Shown: positions 23,401 through 33,807 of the stretch, piece after piece
How positions within the stretch are numbered: position 1 is the first letter of the stretch
Layout of the letters: each line of letters starts with the position of its first letter
From: Alnus glutinosa
Lineage: Eukaryota > Streptophyta > Magnoliopsida > Fagales > Betulaceae
Assembly (NCBI RefSeq): GCF_958979055.1
Contig: NC_084887.1
Coordinates: forward strand, 31,907,544 to 31,971,543
Direction of reading: 5' to 3'
DNA length: 64,000 nt
The notes under the pieces: generated by a model
The model's database searches: none
Seen by the model: only the letters and a program-made list of their open reading frames with translations
What the model was told of the DNA's origin: nothing
Translations under genes and position numbers: made by a program

Positions 23401-26266
23401 CCTGGAGGGCCCCATATCAGTTTGACAGGATTCTGATGATTGCAGTCTCTCATACCAATGCAGCTTAAAACCGCAGCTTCTTGAGAGCCATTTAGATTAT
23501 AAGAGCCGATCATGTCCTGTAGATTAGAAGGGGTAGGACTGTTTTTTCCTTTAGAAAAGCAAGTCAAACAATTTTCATCATCCTGTTAGGATTAAATATA
23601 CAATGTATCAGCAATGTCAGTCTTCAAAGAGAAGGTTACTAATACTTGAGAATTAATGTATGATGTGTGTGACATTGAAGAGCAAAATGAGTTAAAATTC
23701 TTACAGTTGAATTGGCTTGCAGTACTGTTTTAATAATGTTTCTGTTCCCCCCTTCCGAATCTGGGTGCAGTGCTTTCCATATACGAACATTTGTAGTCAT
23801 ATTCATAAGATGAACTGCAAAAAGTGTTCCTTTCTTGTATTTGTGCATGTATTCCTCATAAGTTAAAATGGGCTTTGATGCCAGTATCGATACCATACTA
23901 AACTCATCTGTCTCTAAGTCTCTTGGCCGAAGAACATAAGCTATAAGATAGAATCTTTTGGGCATGTTCAAATCATCAATGCATTTTGGTTTAACATATG
24001 TTAAGGCAATAAGATCACCAGACTCGGGTTCATATTTTCCTTCATCTTTCTCAGTATCTTTCGCTTTCTTCAACTCAGAATCTTTTATGTTCTCTAATTT
24101 AATTTCATAAAACAAGCCTTTGGGAGGTTTAAATGTTTTAGATGTTTCAACATATTCTATTTCACAAGTGGGTGCTTGAGACAGCGCTGTTATGTTGGAA
24201 AACAAATCAGCATGTGTTTCCTCAATTAATGAAGGAACGAATGACTTCTTGTAATCTGTCACTGACGAGAATGTTTCTGGGATCTTTTTAACCTGTCAAT
24301 AAATGATGTCACAGTTATGAATGGAAATGCCATGACTCATATATATATGAGAGAAGATCTACATGGAGGCTTGTGGGAGCAAAATGTACGTCTTTGAATG
24401 AAAAATTACACATAAATTAAGAAATATAAAAAGCAATTAAATTCCCATCAATCTTTTTTGTAAAATCTCAAGAATGCAGAGGGAGATGCAATAAATCAAT
24501 TCTAATTAAATAGGAAAGCACTCGAACCAAATTCCAATTAATCGATCAATATTTTTAAAAAATAAAAATAAATTGTTAATATAATACATCAATATTTTCA
24601 ATATTAGGTATGACATTACATGGCACACATCCTTAATTAGCATGGTAGACCACTTAAATCTGTATGTTTTCTCTTTCCCCCTTCTCCGATTTATTCTTCT
24701 GTTATTTTATTTTTATTTTTATATTTTATATTGCAATAATTAAATGAGCAATCTTAATTTCTTTAAAAGTACCTATAACCTATTAGATGGAGGGCTTACC
24801 ATTCCTTGAAGATGATTAAGTTGCAATATATATATAATTTAGATTTAGGAAATATGTGAAGTACGTACAAGTACGATGTTAATTGTTAGAAACCATCACT
24901 AGCTACCAATGGATTTTCACCTTGCTTTCCAATTGGTACTGTTAGGAAAAGATTGACACATTCAAAAGTATTTTAATAAGATCGTATTGTAATATATTGG
25001 GACACATCTCAATCCAGATCGAAATTTAAGCTTAATTATGAGTTTATGTCTAACTGTGTTATATTAACCATTTACACATGCAACATCTTTTCAATGCGAG
25101 ACTAAACCTGGCATCCTTCTTGCAGGAGCTCATACTTTAGTTTGAGCCTTAGAAGGAAGCAAGCTCAGGGATTCACTTGATCGGATGGGGCCAGCTATCA
25201 TTTGTAGTAGTATCAGGATTTGGAAAGGATGATAGGGATTTTCCGACTATCCGAACTTGATGTCTACACTCGCATGTATATACTCAACAATCTTCTCTTG
25301 CTCATATATGTTCATCGACATCTAACTAAACTCCCCCTCACTTAAATCATGTGGGAGCTAGATGTCTTTTTATATCAAATCATTCACGTGGGACTAGGAA
25401 TACATACACTCTACACTCCCCCTCAACCATTTGCCTTTTGTTGGTGAATGTTAAAGCATTTATTAAATTATTAAATTTACTTATTAGCTTAAGTTTTTAG
25501 GATAAGTGATAATTTAACATGGTATCAAAGTTAAAGGTCCTAAGTACATTGGAATTTTTCTTCAATCATTCACCTACATTTCAATTATATATATATATAA
25601 TACACACACACACGTGTCGAGTCTCACTTATTCAAAATAAGTTTGAACCCACACGTTAAATTTATCCCAATTGGACTTCGGTGGAGGACGTACAAGACAA
25701 AATTCAGCAACCGCCGCATAAGATTTTTAGCCGGCTTCACACAAAGCTCTCATTCAGCAACCACCACACAAGCAAAATACGTAAATTTTGGTGTTTTATG
25801 TAATTAGTAAATCTTATTATGTTCTTTTCTATTTGTTTGTGATCCAAAATTTCAATTTGTCACAAGGTACATGGAAATTGGCGTATATTCCTCATCTAAT
25901 TGTTTGCCATGCCTAGAACCCCCTTCTTGATGATTATGAATAGACAGACTAGCTATCAACTTTACCTCAACAAATAACAATGCCACACATAAGATTAGAA
26001 TCGGCATTTAGAAAGACTTGAATTTCCATTGTTGAAATCATTTGAATAGATATGCTAAGATCAATTCATGGCTCTTAATTTAACATGATGAAACTAATTA
26101 ACTGCGATAACATGATTTATAGGCTAGTTCAGATAAAAAAGAAAAACACACCAACCTGATTTTTGTAAAGATCTTCATTGAGAACATCCCCAAGGGACCA
26201 AGAGAACACCAAGTCTATAAAGCTTCTACGAACATGGTCTTCCCTGTTGGCACTAATCTCCTCCAT
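20426..26266 (-). CDS. Upf1/SEN1-like superfamily 1B helicase, copy A (intact)
   Basis: Eight exons, all with GT-AG introns and consistent phase: 26156-26266, 23705-24292, 22200-23582, 21787-22111, 21445-21700, 21132-21348, 20653-21017, 20426-20570. The product is 1129 aa from ATG 26266 to TGA 20426. Motifs in order: Q-like [18 protein letters not shown] (residues 291-298); Ia [17 protein letters not shown] (656-660); [61 protein letters not shown]. These define an SF1B ATP-dependent RNA/DNA helicase of the Upf1/SEN1 type, related to plant MAGATAMA3-like and At1g65780/At1g65810-type proteins; the cellular role is unknown. A lysine/glutamate-rich repeat separates motif Ia from II. The N-terminal ~230 residues ([12 protein letters not shown] onward) and the ~170-residue tail are specific to this plant group. 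No signal peptide or membrane segment is evident. Intron 1 is 1.86 kb. Confidence 0.88.
22806..23012 (-). repeat. Coding minisatellite, K/E-rich repeat in helicase A exon 3
   Basis: Tandem degenerate units of about 15 bases (AAAGGAAAGAAGAAA-like on the coding strand) encode [15 protein letters not shown]-type pentads for about 70 residues, followed by an acidic run. The protein segment would form a charged single alpha-helix between helicase motifs Ia and II. Length differs strongly between copies A, B and C. Confidence 0.85.
24293..26155 (-). other. Intron 1 of helicase A
   Basis: A 1.86-kb AT-rich intron bounded by GTTGGTG at the exon-1 end and TTATTGACAG at the exon-2 end. No coding sequence or clear transposon was recognised apart from a short TA/CA microsatellite near 25590-25612. 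Confidence 0.75.
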
Positions 26267-27200
26267 TTCTTCTCAGTGATTTCTGCATAACCGGTCAATT
26301 TGCTAAAACCCAGAAGTTCATAATGCACGCAAGCCAATTAAAGGGGAGAGAGAGAACTTTCCACTGAAGAAAATAGGCTACAAAAAATTTACCAATCGTA
26401 TGGCTATGGCTAGCTAGTACATGGACATGGCCATAAATAAAGATAGCTAATTAAACACCCATTATCATGCTGGACATATGCTTTTCTTCCAAAAATCCCA
26501 TGTGTCGCTAATAATGATCGATCATCAAAAGCAGAATGACCTACAACACAAATGACCAGAGTGAGAAAAAGGTCTAAAGAAGACGACGACCACAAATCAA
26601 ATTAAAGTAATTGTTAGTGCATGAAAAAGTTATGCTTGTCTTCATCCAAAAAAAAAAAAGTTATGCATGTCTTCGTAGGTATGCACCATTCAACACCCTG
26701 TTCCATCCGTACGACTAACATGCAATGCTAATAAGATGCATGGATTCTTATGTTTCGTACTTTAGGATGATGAACATTGTAATTAAATAAAAACAAGTGT
26801 GAAGAAAAGAAAGGAAAAGACAGAAACAGAGAATATATAGTAAGAAGAAAAGGAAGAAGATCGAAGAGATTCTTATACCGGCCTTCGATGCTTTTTTTCT
26901 ATGTATTGGGTTTTAAGACTCGTATAACGTACTTTCTGATAACCTCAGGGACCAAAATTCCTAGATACCATGAATGAAATCATTTCTTGTTACTTTTCGT
27001 CACACTAATGTACGGAACATAGGGAAAGGTAAAGCCCTTTTTTTTTCCCCCACTTTTTCTTTTTTCTATCTTTCTTCCCTCAATCAAAGCAGAAATCCTG
27101 CCACTTTACGACACATGACAGTAAGGCTTTTCAGAAGAGCCCACAAAACCGACCTCGTGGAGTCGTGGGTGGAACCCATGATCAACAGATAGAAGAGACC
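26267..27200 (-). promoter_or_regulatory. 5' flank of helicase A with a noncoding first exon
   Basis: Reading minus, a 5'-UTR exon appears to end at GCATCGAAGGCCG followed by donor GTATAAG (about 26875). Equivalent donors GTTTGAG, GTTTAAA and GTTTAAG occur at the same place upstream of copy B (about 39365), copy C (about 62872) and the relic at 28670. The flank is conserved with 62288-63190. Transcription start and TATA box are not determined. Confidence 0.5.
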
Positions 27201-28430
27201 ACGTATGATACTTAGCAGTTAACGATGGATTTAGTTAGGAAGACAGTTTTGTAGAAAAATAAAGAAGGGTTGCTTTTCCCAGTGGGATTAAGCAAACTGA
27301 ATAAGCTAGAGAGTCAAGGGTCACAAGCAACTTTTCTAGTTTTCTTTATTTCTTAAAACATTTAACTAGAATTTCTATAAATTTCTCCACATGAAATTAT
27401 CTAAAATTTCATGTGCTTGAGATATGAGAAGCTCCTAGCTAGAGAACACAATCTTTAAATAGAATACTGCAAGGCATCCACACACGATAAGTCAGTGTTC
27501 AGACACAACTAAAGTTTTGTAACCCTAATTGTCTACTTGTTTGGACATATAGTCGTTTCGTCTAAACATGCCTCAACCAGATATACGCCATCTGTAATTT
27601 AGGTGGGTCTTTTTCATATTTAAATATTTATTTTTTTTCCGAACGACTTGTAAAATTCATCTTTGTTAGGAGACATTTAATTTCAACAGATGTCATATTT
27701 TGTGTTGAACTACATATAATTCTTTTTAAGTAAAATTTAATTTATTTCATTCTAAAAAATATTTTAATGGACAACTTAGTCTTAATTTTAAGTTTAAGTA
27801 AAATTATGAGTTTATAAATTAGTATCTGTTTTAGAAGTATAATTAATGTAACATTCCATCTTTCTTTCTTTTCCTCTTTAATATATATCTTCAAATTCAA
27901 TTCTTTATATTTATTTTTTACAGTAATTGATGCCTTAATTAAAGGGTGCTGACTAACATTTTTGTCATAATATTATTTTCTATCATAATTGTGGGCTTAA
28001 TTAAAGAGCATTGACTAACTTTTTTGTCATAATTGGGGCTTTAATTTTTTTGTTTTTTATAAAAGGAAATTTAATTATACTATCACCATTTGGAACCTTA
28101 TTTAATTGGGGCCTTAGGCTATTGACTAATTTGCCTAGCCTATCAGCTGGCCATAACTTTGCACGGCCGTCTAGAATGAGCTACACGTACGGCCCGTTAT
28201 ACTCAAAACAAAAAATAAAGTTTTGTACACAAAATGAACCAATTTATAAAACCTAACCGTACGTGCTTCTCACTTTAGCATGATGAAACAATAATACTAA
28301 ACAAAAAGATGAAGTCTGGACGACGATGTTAGTATGATTTATATTTTTAGATAGAAAACTAAACAACAAAGGAAACAGATAGAAAAAAGTTACACAATCG
28401 TAAGTCTAACTAGTGCATGTCCCCAACCCC
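27201..28430. other. AT-rich spacer, nothing recognised
   Basis: No gene or transposon with defined ends was seen. Two approximate copies of AATTAAAG-GCATTGACTAA-TTTTTGTCATAAT occur near 27930-28035. Confidence 0.5.
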
Positions 28431-29030
28431 ATATATATATAACTAAAGAAAGGTACACACCTATTACTATTAATCTATTATCATGCTCGATGTATGCTTG
28501 ATAAAGATCATCTAAAGAAGGCCAGGACCTACAAACAGAATTAAGCACAAGCTGACTGCAAATCAAATAAGGAAAGGTAGTCAGACATGTAACTGAAAGA
28601 CAAACATATAATAAACTTAGGTTGGAAGTAAAAAGAAAAGGAGGAAGAAGAAGAAGAAGAAATTCTTAAACCTTGGGCGTTGCTTTGCAATGCTTGAGGT
28701 TTCTGGACTCTTACCACTTTCTATACATACTACTTTGAAACTCCGGCTTTATGTGGGAAATGGGAAGGACAGATACATCATTCATGGAAGATCTTAACTC
28801 TTAAGGAAGACCAAAAGACCCGCGCCTATTGGAAGCTCTTGGGAAGAAGAAGAGATTCTTTAAATTAAAGTTTAAAATCTTCCCACTTTTTGTACATACT
28901 AGTACTACTTTGAAACTCACACTTTCAATTCTGGGGAATGAAAGAGGACAGACATGGAAGCTCCTAGGTAGTCCAGAAGACGCCTATTAATTGGTTTCCT
29001 GGTTCGTGTATTTATTTGTACTCTCCCCCC
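28430..29030 (-). pseudogene. Promoter/5'-UTR relic of another helicase copy
   Basis: The segment matches the 5' flank of helicase B (39040-39545): TAACTGAAAGACAAACA, the GGAAGAAGAAGAAGAAGAAATTC run, the noncoding-exon donor AAACCTTGG, TACTTTGAAACTC, and AGACCAAAAGACC-CGCCTATTGG. A second, partial copy of the TACTTTGAAACTCACACTT part follows at about 28910-29000. No coding exon of the helicase is attached on the left, so only the upstream portion survives. Confidence 0.65.
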
Positions 29031-29272
29031 TCTCTAACATGAAAGAAAACGTAAACCTATAATAAATTAAAAACAAATACGGAATAATAAAATAGATACG
29101 AGATTTTACGTAGTTATTACCATCAAATCTGATTTTTAGGTAATTACAATAGATTTCTAAAATCAAATCCCCTAATATTCTCTAACATAACCATGTTTTC
29201 TTGATCAATTTGAAATGGATATAATCCATTTATGATAAGGTATATATGATTTTTAAATTATTTAAAATAGAA

Positions 29273-29568
29273 AAATGTTAAATTTACAACACCAACACAA
29301 CAACCACACAACAACCCCTCACATGAGGGTAGACCCCACACACTGGGGCCCACACTCATGTGAGAAGTTGTTGTGTGATTGTTGTGATGGTGTTGTGTAT
29401 GAATCAAATCCCAGATCTATAAGCGCGGGTGTTTTTTCATTGGGATTTCATTCATACACAACACTATCACAACAACCACACAACAACCCCTCACATGACA
29501 GTGGGACCCACCCTCATATGAAGAGTTGTTGTGTGGTTGTTGTGATGATGTTGTAAATTTAACATTTT
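29273..29568. mobile_element. Foldback MITE, internally repeated palindrome
   Basis: The outer arms AAATGTTAAATTTACAACA and complement enclose two ACAACAACCACACAACAACCCC / GTTGTTGTGTGGTTGTTGT hairpins in series, separated by a short unique stretch at about 29400-29450. This looks like one element inserted in, or duplicated within, its own kind. Confidence 0.8.
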
Positions 29569-29603
29569 CTTTTTTCATTATATTATTAAGAGAAATGATC
29601 CAT

Positions 29604-29785
29604 GAGAAATGATCCCTACACTCATTTCTCACAACAGCTCCACAACAAGCTGACGTGGCTGGTAATATTTTATTATATTTTTACAAAAAGAAAAGCAAAC
29701 AAAATAAAAATAATAATAAAATATTACTAACCACGTCAGCTTGTTGTGGGGCTGTTGTGAAAAATGAGTGTAGGAATCATTTCTC
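29604..29785. mobile_element. Foldback MITE, first of a tandem pair
   Basis: The arms TCATTTCTCACAACAGC and AACAAGCTGACGTGGCTGGT pair with their complements at the right. The 182-bp unit is immediately followed by a second copy. Confidence 0.85.
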
Positions 29786-29961
29786 ATGATCCATACACTC
29801 ATTTCTCACAACAGCCCCACAACAAGCTGACGTGGCTGGTAATATTTTATTATTTTCTTACAAAAAGAAATGAAAACAAAACAAAAAAATAATAAAATAT
29901 TACCAGCCACGTCAGCTTGTTGTGGACCTGTTGTGAGAAATGAGTGTAGGGATCATTTCTC
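29786..29961. mobile_element. Foldback MITE, second of a tandem pair
   Basis: Same family as 29604-29785 with slightly different interior. It starts ATGATCCATACACTCATTTC and ends GATCATTTCTC. Confidence 0.85.
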
Positions 29962-29976
29962 TATTATTAATATATG

Positions 29977-30107
29977 AGTAATGTTTTTTGCACAACTCTT
30001 ACACAATTTTTGCACAATTCTAACAATCTTTTTTTTAAGATCAACCATTGAATATTTATGTTAGAGTTGTGCAAAAATTGTGTAAGAGTTGTGCAAGAAT
30101 CATTACT
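29977..30107. mobile_element. Foldback MITE of a third family
   Basis: The left arm AGTAATGTTTTTTGCACAAC continues through CTTACACAATTTTTGCACAA and pairs with the right arm TTGTGCAAAAATTGTGTAAG...CATTACT. Length 131 bp. Confidence 0.85.
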
Positions 30108-30324
30108 ATTAATATATTAACATCTAACTTGCTATTTTATATTTGATATTTACACAAAAGCATGTGTAAATAATAATATATAATCCACAAAATAGATAAA
30201 AGAATAGGTTGTTCGATCAAAATGCTACATATAATTTACCATAGTTTGTACGCATGATGTTTTTGAACCTAATTGTTTGATTCCAATTAAAAAATTTTAA
30301 AAAAAAAAACAAAAAAAAAAAAAT

Positions 30325-30443
30325 CCTCTAAGGGGTAGCTTAATCGGCTGGGGATCACGTCTCATAAAGTAGAGGTCACTAGTTCGAATCCTCCCACCCA
30401 ATCTTACGTGGACATATCAAAAAAAAAAAAAAAAAAAAAAAAA
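30325..30443 (+). mobile_element. tRNA-derived SINE
   Basis: The A-box-like TAGCTTAATCGG (about 30336-30347) and B-box-like AGTTCGAATCC (30381-30391) are spaced as in a tRNA gene. About 20 unrelated bases and a long A run (30419-30443) follow. The 3' half of a tRNA does not pair with the 5' half, so this is a SINE and not a tRNA. Confidence 0.8.
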
Positions 30444-31394
30444 CTTGAACCATTTCAATCAACATTAAGAAATTAATGCTACAAAATAAAGTAAAGAAAC
30501 TAAATAAAAATTTAAAAAGAATAATGAAAATACCTCGCACGTAGTGCAAATTATTAATTTCCAAATGAAATAAAAGTGAGGAGTGAAAGAATTGAGATTG
30601 TTTTAACAACGTATGATAGCAGCAAGTTGATTCCAAAATAATACAGACATGCCTTTATATAAGCAAAGTTTGAGTATTTTTCAAACAGAATACTTGAAAA
30701 AAAAAAAAAGAAATAAACAAAAATACAAAACATAACCGTAAACTCGGAAATAGTAAAATTCTTATATAGAAAGTAAAATATGTTATTCTAAAATAATCTT
30801 CAAATATTTTGTACGATTCTTTTCATTCTCGGGTTAATCTTATTCAATAAATAATCTTCAAATATTATGCCTGATTTTCTCTTGCATCAAAAAAGCAACC
30901 GCATGTATTCAATAATTACAAACATTTGCAAATATTGCATTTTCTATTTTGTTTCTATTAATAATTATGACACTTCAAGTTATGAATTAAAATATTTATC
31001 TAACAAGCAAATCTATTGAGAAAATAGTACACTCGCAACGTTAAGAAATTATTGCTACATACAAAACGAAGTAAAGAAACAAAATAAAAATTTAAGAGAA
31101 AATACATTTTACCCTCTTGAAAGTTGGACATCTTTTTAAATTTGGACTCAAATGTTTAAAAAGTGGTAATGGTCCAATAGACCCCTCCCCCGCACATAAA
31201 TTTTTGTCTTTTGTAATGTTGCCCATCTGTTAGTAGTTTCCGTCTTAGACGGAAACTAACCCCACATGCGTCGCATGTAGGGTTTTAGGGGAAAATGTCT
31301 CCTAATACACCTAATTTGATAGACATTTATAATTTGATGACACAATTTAAGCATAAACATAATTTTGAAATCATATTTATTAAACAATGATATC
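30444..31394. other. AT-rich spacer, nothing recognised
   Basis: No gene is seen. A 23-bp palindrome AGTTTCCGTCTTAGACGGAAACT lies near 31233-31255. Confidence 0.5.
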
Positions 31395-31842
31395 GATCAC
31401 ATGCTATCCACAAGCTAGGAGAGGTTCTCCAGGGCTTTCAAAGTTGGAGAATTTGTCATATAAACGTAGAGCAAACAAGGCCGCGCATACTCTGGCTAAA
31501 GGAGTTCACTGGACAACAGATCGGATTTTATTTTATTTTTTAGTTTTTGACGAATGAAAACTTTTATAGCTATCCCAAACAACCAAAATTACACCAGTAA
31601 AACTGATTCAAATTTCAAACATCACAAAGGGCAAAATGAACTAAAACTCAAAAGCCCTACAAACAAATCAAACAGAGACAAACCTCTGTAAACACCTTAC
31701 AACCCAATGAACCAAAAACACATGAAACAAACAACAGCAACTATCAAACTAATTGAAGATCTTTAATTTGGTCCTTTTGATGCTTTAGTTTGCATGTAAT
31801 CAAGTTATGAATGAAATCAGTATCTTTTTTTCAAAAAAAAAA
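31395..31842 (+). mobile_element. LINE 3' fragment with RNase H-like tail
   Basis: EVLQGFQSWRICHI then, after a frameshift, RANKAAHTLAKGVHWTTD resembles the C-terminal RNase H domain carried by plant L1-type elements. The run GCATGTAATCAAGTTATGAATGAAATCAG ending in an A tract is a typical LINE 3' end. The 5' boundary is uncertain. Confidence 0.55.
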
Positions 31843-33535
31843 TTACCTTATTTTTTTTTTTCGACCTATATATGAACTGCCGCCACGCCCTAGTTAGTAG
31901 TGACTAGTCGGCTAGTCCTTGTGAATGGGTGCTGACACACGCATACCGTACCGGTTGACCGGTGAAACGTTTGCTTCCTCTGCGCGTGTGATCAAGAAAC
32001 GGTTATTCACCGACACAAACCAAATAGTTTTTGCTTGCAGATAATAATGAGTCTATAACCAACACATTTATACAAATTAATGCTTTCAAAACCATTAACG
32101 TGAAGTATGCGCCTTAACACCTAACAATAATACGTACGGGATCGGTAACCTATTTTTTGCTCTGTTCTCTCTCTTCAACTTCTCAAAACATCTTTGTGCA
32201 AACGGACTTGGGAGGGAAGCCCCGTAACTTCCCACCCCTTTCCTATAACTTTCGCTTCTTATGAGGTAGAGGAATGATCCACACACAATTAATAAAAATG
32301 TGCATAATTTGTACACAACCACACACATGAGTGAAATTTATGCATGTGAAACTTACATACAACATGATATTAGAGGGTTTCACAACATGATATTAGAGGG
32401 TTAGAGTTTGGAATAAACGGGTCAACCCACTTGACTCACGGCTTGACCCGTTTATGAAATTATATATGTTTTTTTATATAATAAATGCAAGTTAAAACGG
32501 GTCTAACGTGTCTTGTTTGGGTTGAAAATGAATATTGTCGAGTTAGGTCAAACGGGTCAACTTGTTTGTGACCCGCCAGTTTAATAAACAGATTAAGCAG
32601 GTCGTGTCGAGTCACACTCAAGCCGTATTAGGGTTAAAGCAAGTTGTTTTCAGGTGGACCTTAACGGATTGACGAGTCAAGCGAGTTGACCCGAACCCGC
32701 CCTGAATTGCCAAACCTACTTATTTAATTCCTTATGTAGACAATTGCTTGCTTGTTATTCTAATTTTCATATTAAGCTTTATTTATCTTTATAAATAAGA
32801 TGTAGGTGCGCGCTATGGGCCTATGGCAAATCAACAAATGAAAACATCATTTGCTTTATGCAACAATATATTGAAGGTCGATTTCCTCAAAATAGTCAAT
32901 TTATCTCATTTTCTTTTTATTTTCTGATTTTTAATCGATAGAAAACCCTTTGATTCCTATGATATAATTCTTATGTTGACTTTTTTTTTAGGAAATTTGT
33001 TGAATTGATACTTGTTGTTTGACCTTGTAATAAATAAATTCATGTTGTTTCAAAATAAACTTATAAATCCCCCTATGTAACAAAATAATCTCTCCATTCA
33101 AATTCCGACAATTTTTCAAATATAGTCCTTATAAAATTACAAATTTACCTTCAAATAAAGAATTACAAAAAGAAAAAGAGGGATATACCTCAAGTTACAA
33201 GGCTAAGATAAACTATATATAGCTCTTATATATCGTCCTATATAAAGAGTGATATACCTCGAGTTACAATGCCATGAGATAAATCATGCTGACAATGTCA
33301 AACGAGGACCAAAAGAAGCTCCTGGAATTTATCATGTGCTTCTAGCTAGACTCTTCTCAAAACCGCTCCAAAGATCCCCAAATTAGTAGACTTGCAAAAC
33401 CCCTCACTGATCATCTGGAGAAGAAAATGATAACAAACATATCTAAAAAATATGGTTACTAGTAATTAAAGATGGCTTGGAAATATATGCAAATCCATTA
33501 ATTATAATTAAAAATAAATAAATAAATGAAAGCAA
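31843..33535. other. Spacer upstream of the helicase B 3' end
   Basis: No gene is recognised. It contains a hAT-like repeat (32395-32720) and two copies of GATATACCTC-AGTTACAA near 33183 and 33250. Confidence 0.5.
32395..32720. mobile_element. hAT-like nonautonomous repeat rich in CGGGTCAACCC motifs
   Basis: The ends TAGAGTTTGGAAT and ATTGCCAAACCTA are imperfect inverted repeats. The interior has many GGGTCAAC/GTTGACCC subterminal motifs typical of plant hAT MITEs. No convincing 8-bp target duplication was found, so the boundaries are approximate. Confidence 0.5.
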
Positions 33536-33807
33536 TCTTACCTCGATCATCAGTCATTCTACCACCTTTCCGACTTTTTCTTCAAGTCAACATCTTCCCA
33601 TTTATTCTTCATTCTAGACTTGAAAAGATTTCTGACATTCATATGTATGATCTTAAGTCTTTTGAACGACCCAACGTCAAGGGACAGAAAATGGATCATG
33701 ATATATATACTGCTTGACTAAAGCAAGGAAAAGCAGTTTTTGTTCTTATTTAAAGTGATTCTGCAGAAGAGAAATTCCCTTGCTTGATGATTGTTTAAAA
33801 TTTAAAT
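33536..33807 (-). other. 3' flank of helicase B conserved with copies A and C
   Basis: CTTACCTCGATCATCAGTCATTCT and the following ~170 bases match 19057-19210 and 55102-55260. The three helicase copies therefore share a homologous downstream flank. Function unknown. Confidence 0.6.

Larger units (their letters stand above)
14455..27200. repeat. Segmental duplication, copy A side
   Basis: This stretch matches 47460-63190 in the same orientation and gene order: importin intron and exon, last importin exon, LINE, helicase exons 8 to 1, and 5' flank. Copy C lacks about 14928-17022 of this sequence and has a copia insertion that this copy lacks. The right limit is near ATCAACAGATAG at 27180-27200. 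Confidence 0.88.

Noticed and set aside
23200..23570. NB-ARC (disease-resistance) interpretation of the P-loop
   Set aside because: GPPGTGKT is followed by [23 protein letters not shown] and [13 protein letters not shown], which are SF1B helicase motifs; no NB-ARC or LRR signatures are present.
30330..30401. tRNA gene
   Set aside because: A and B boxes are present but acceptor and anticodon stems do not pair, and a poly-A tail follows; this is a SINE.
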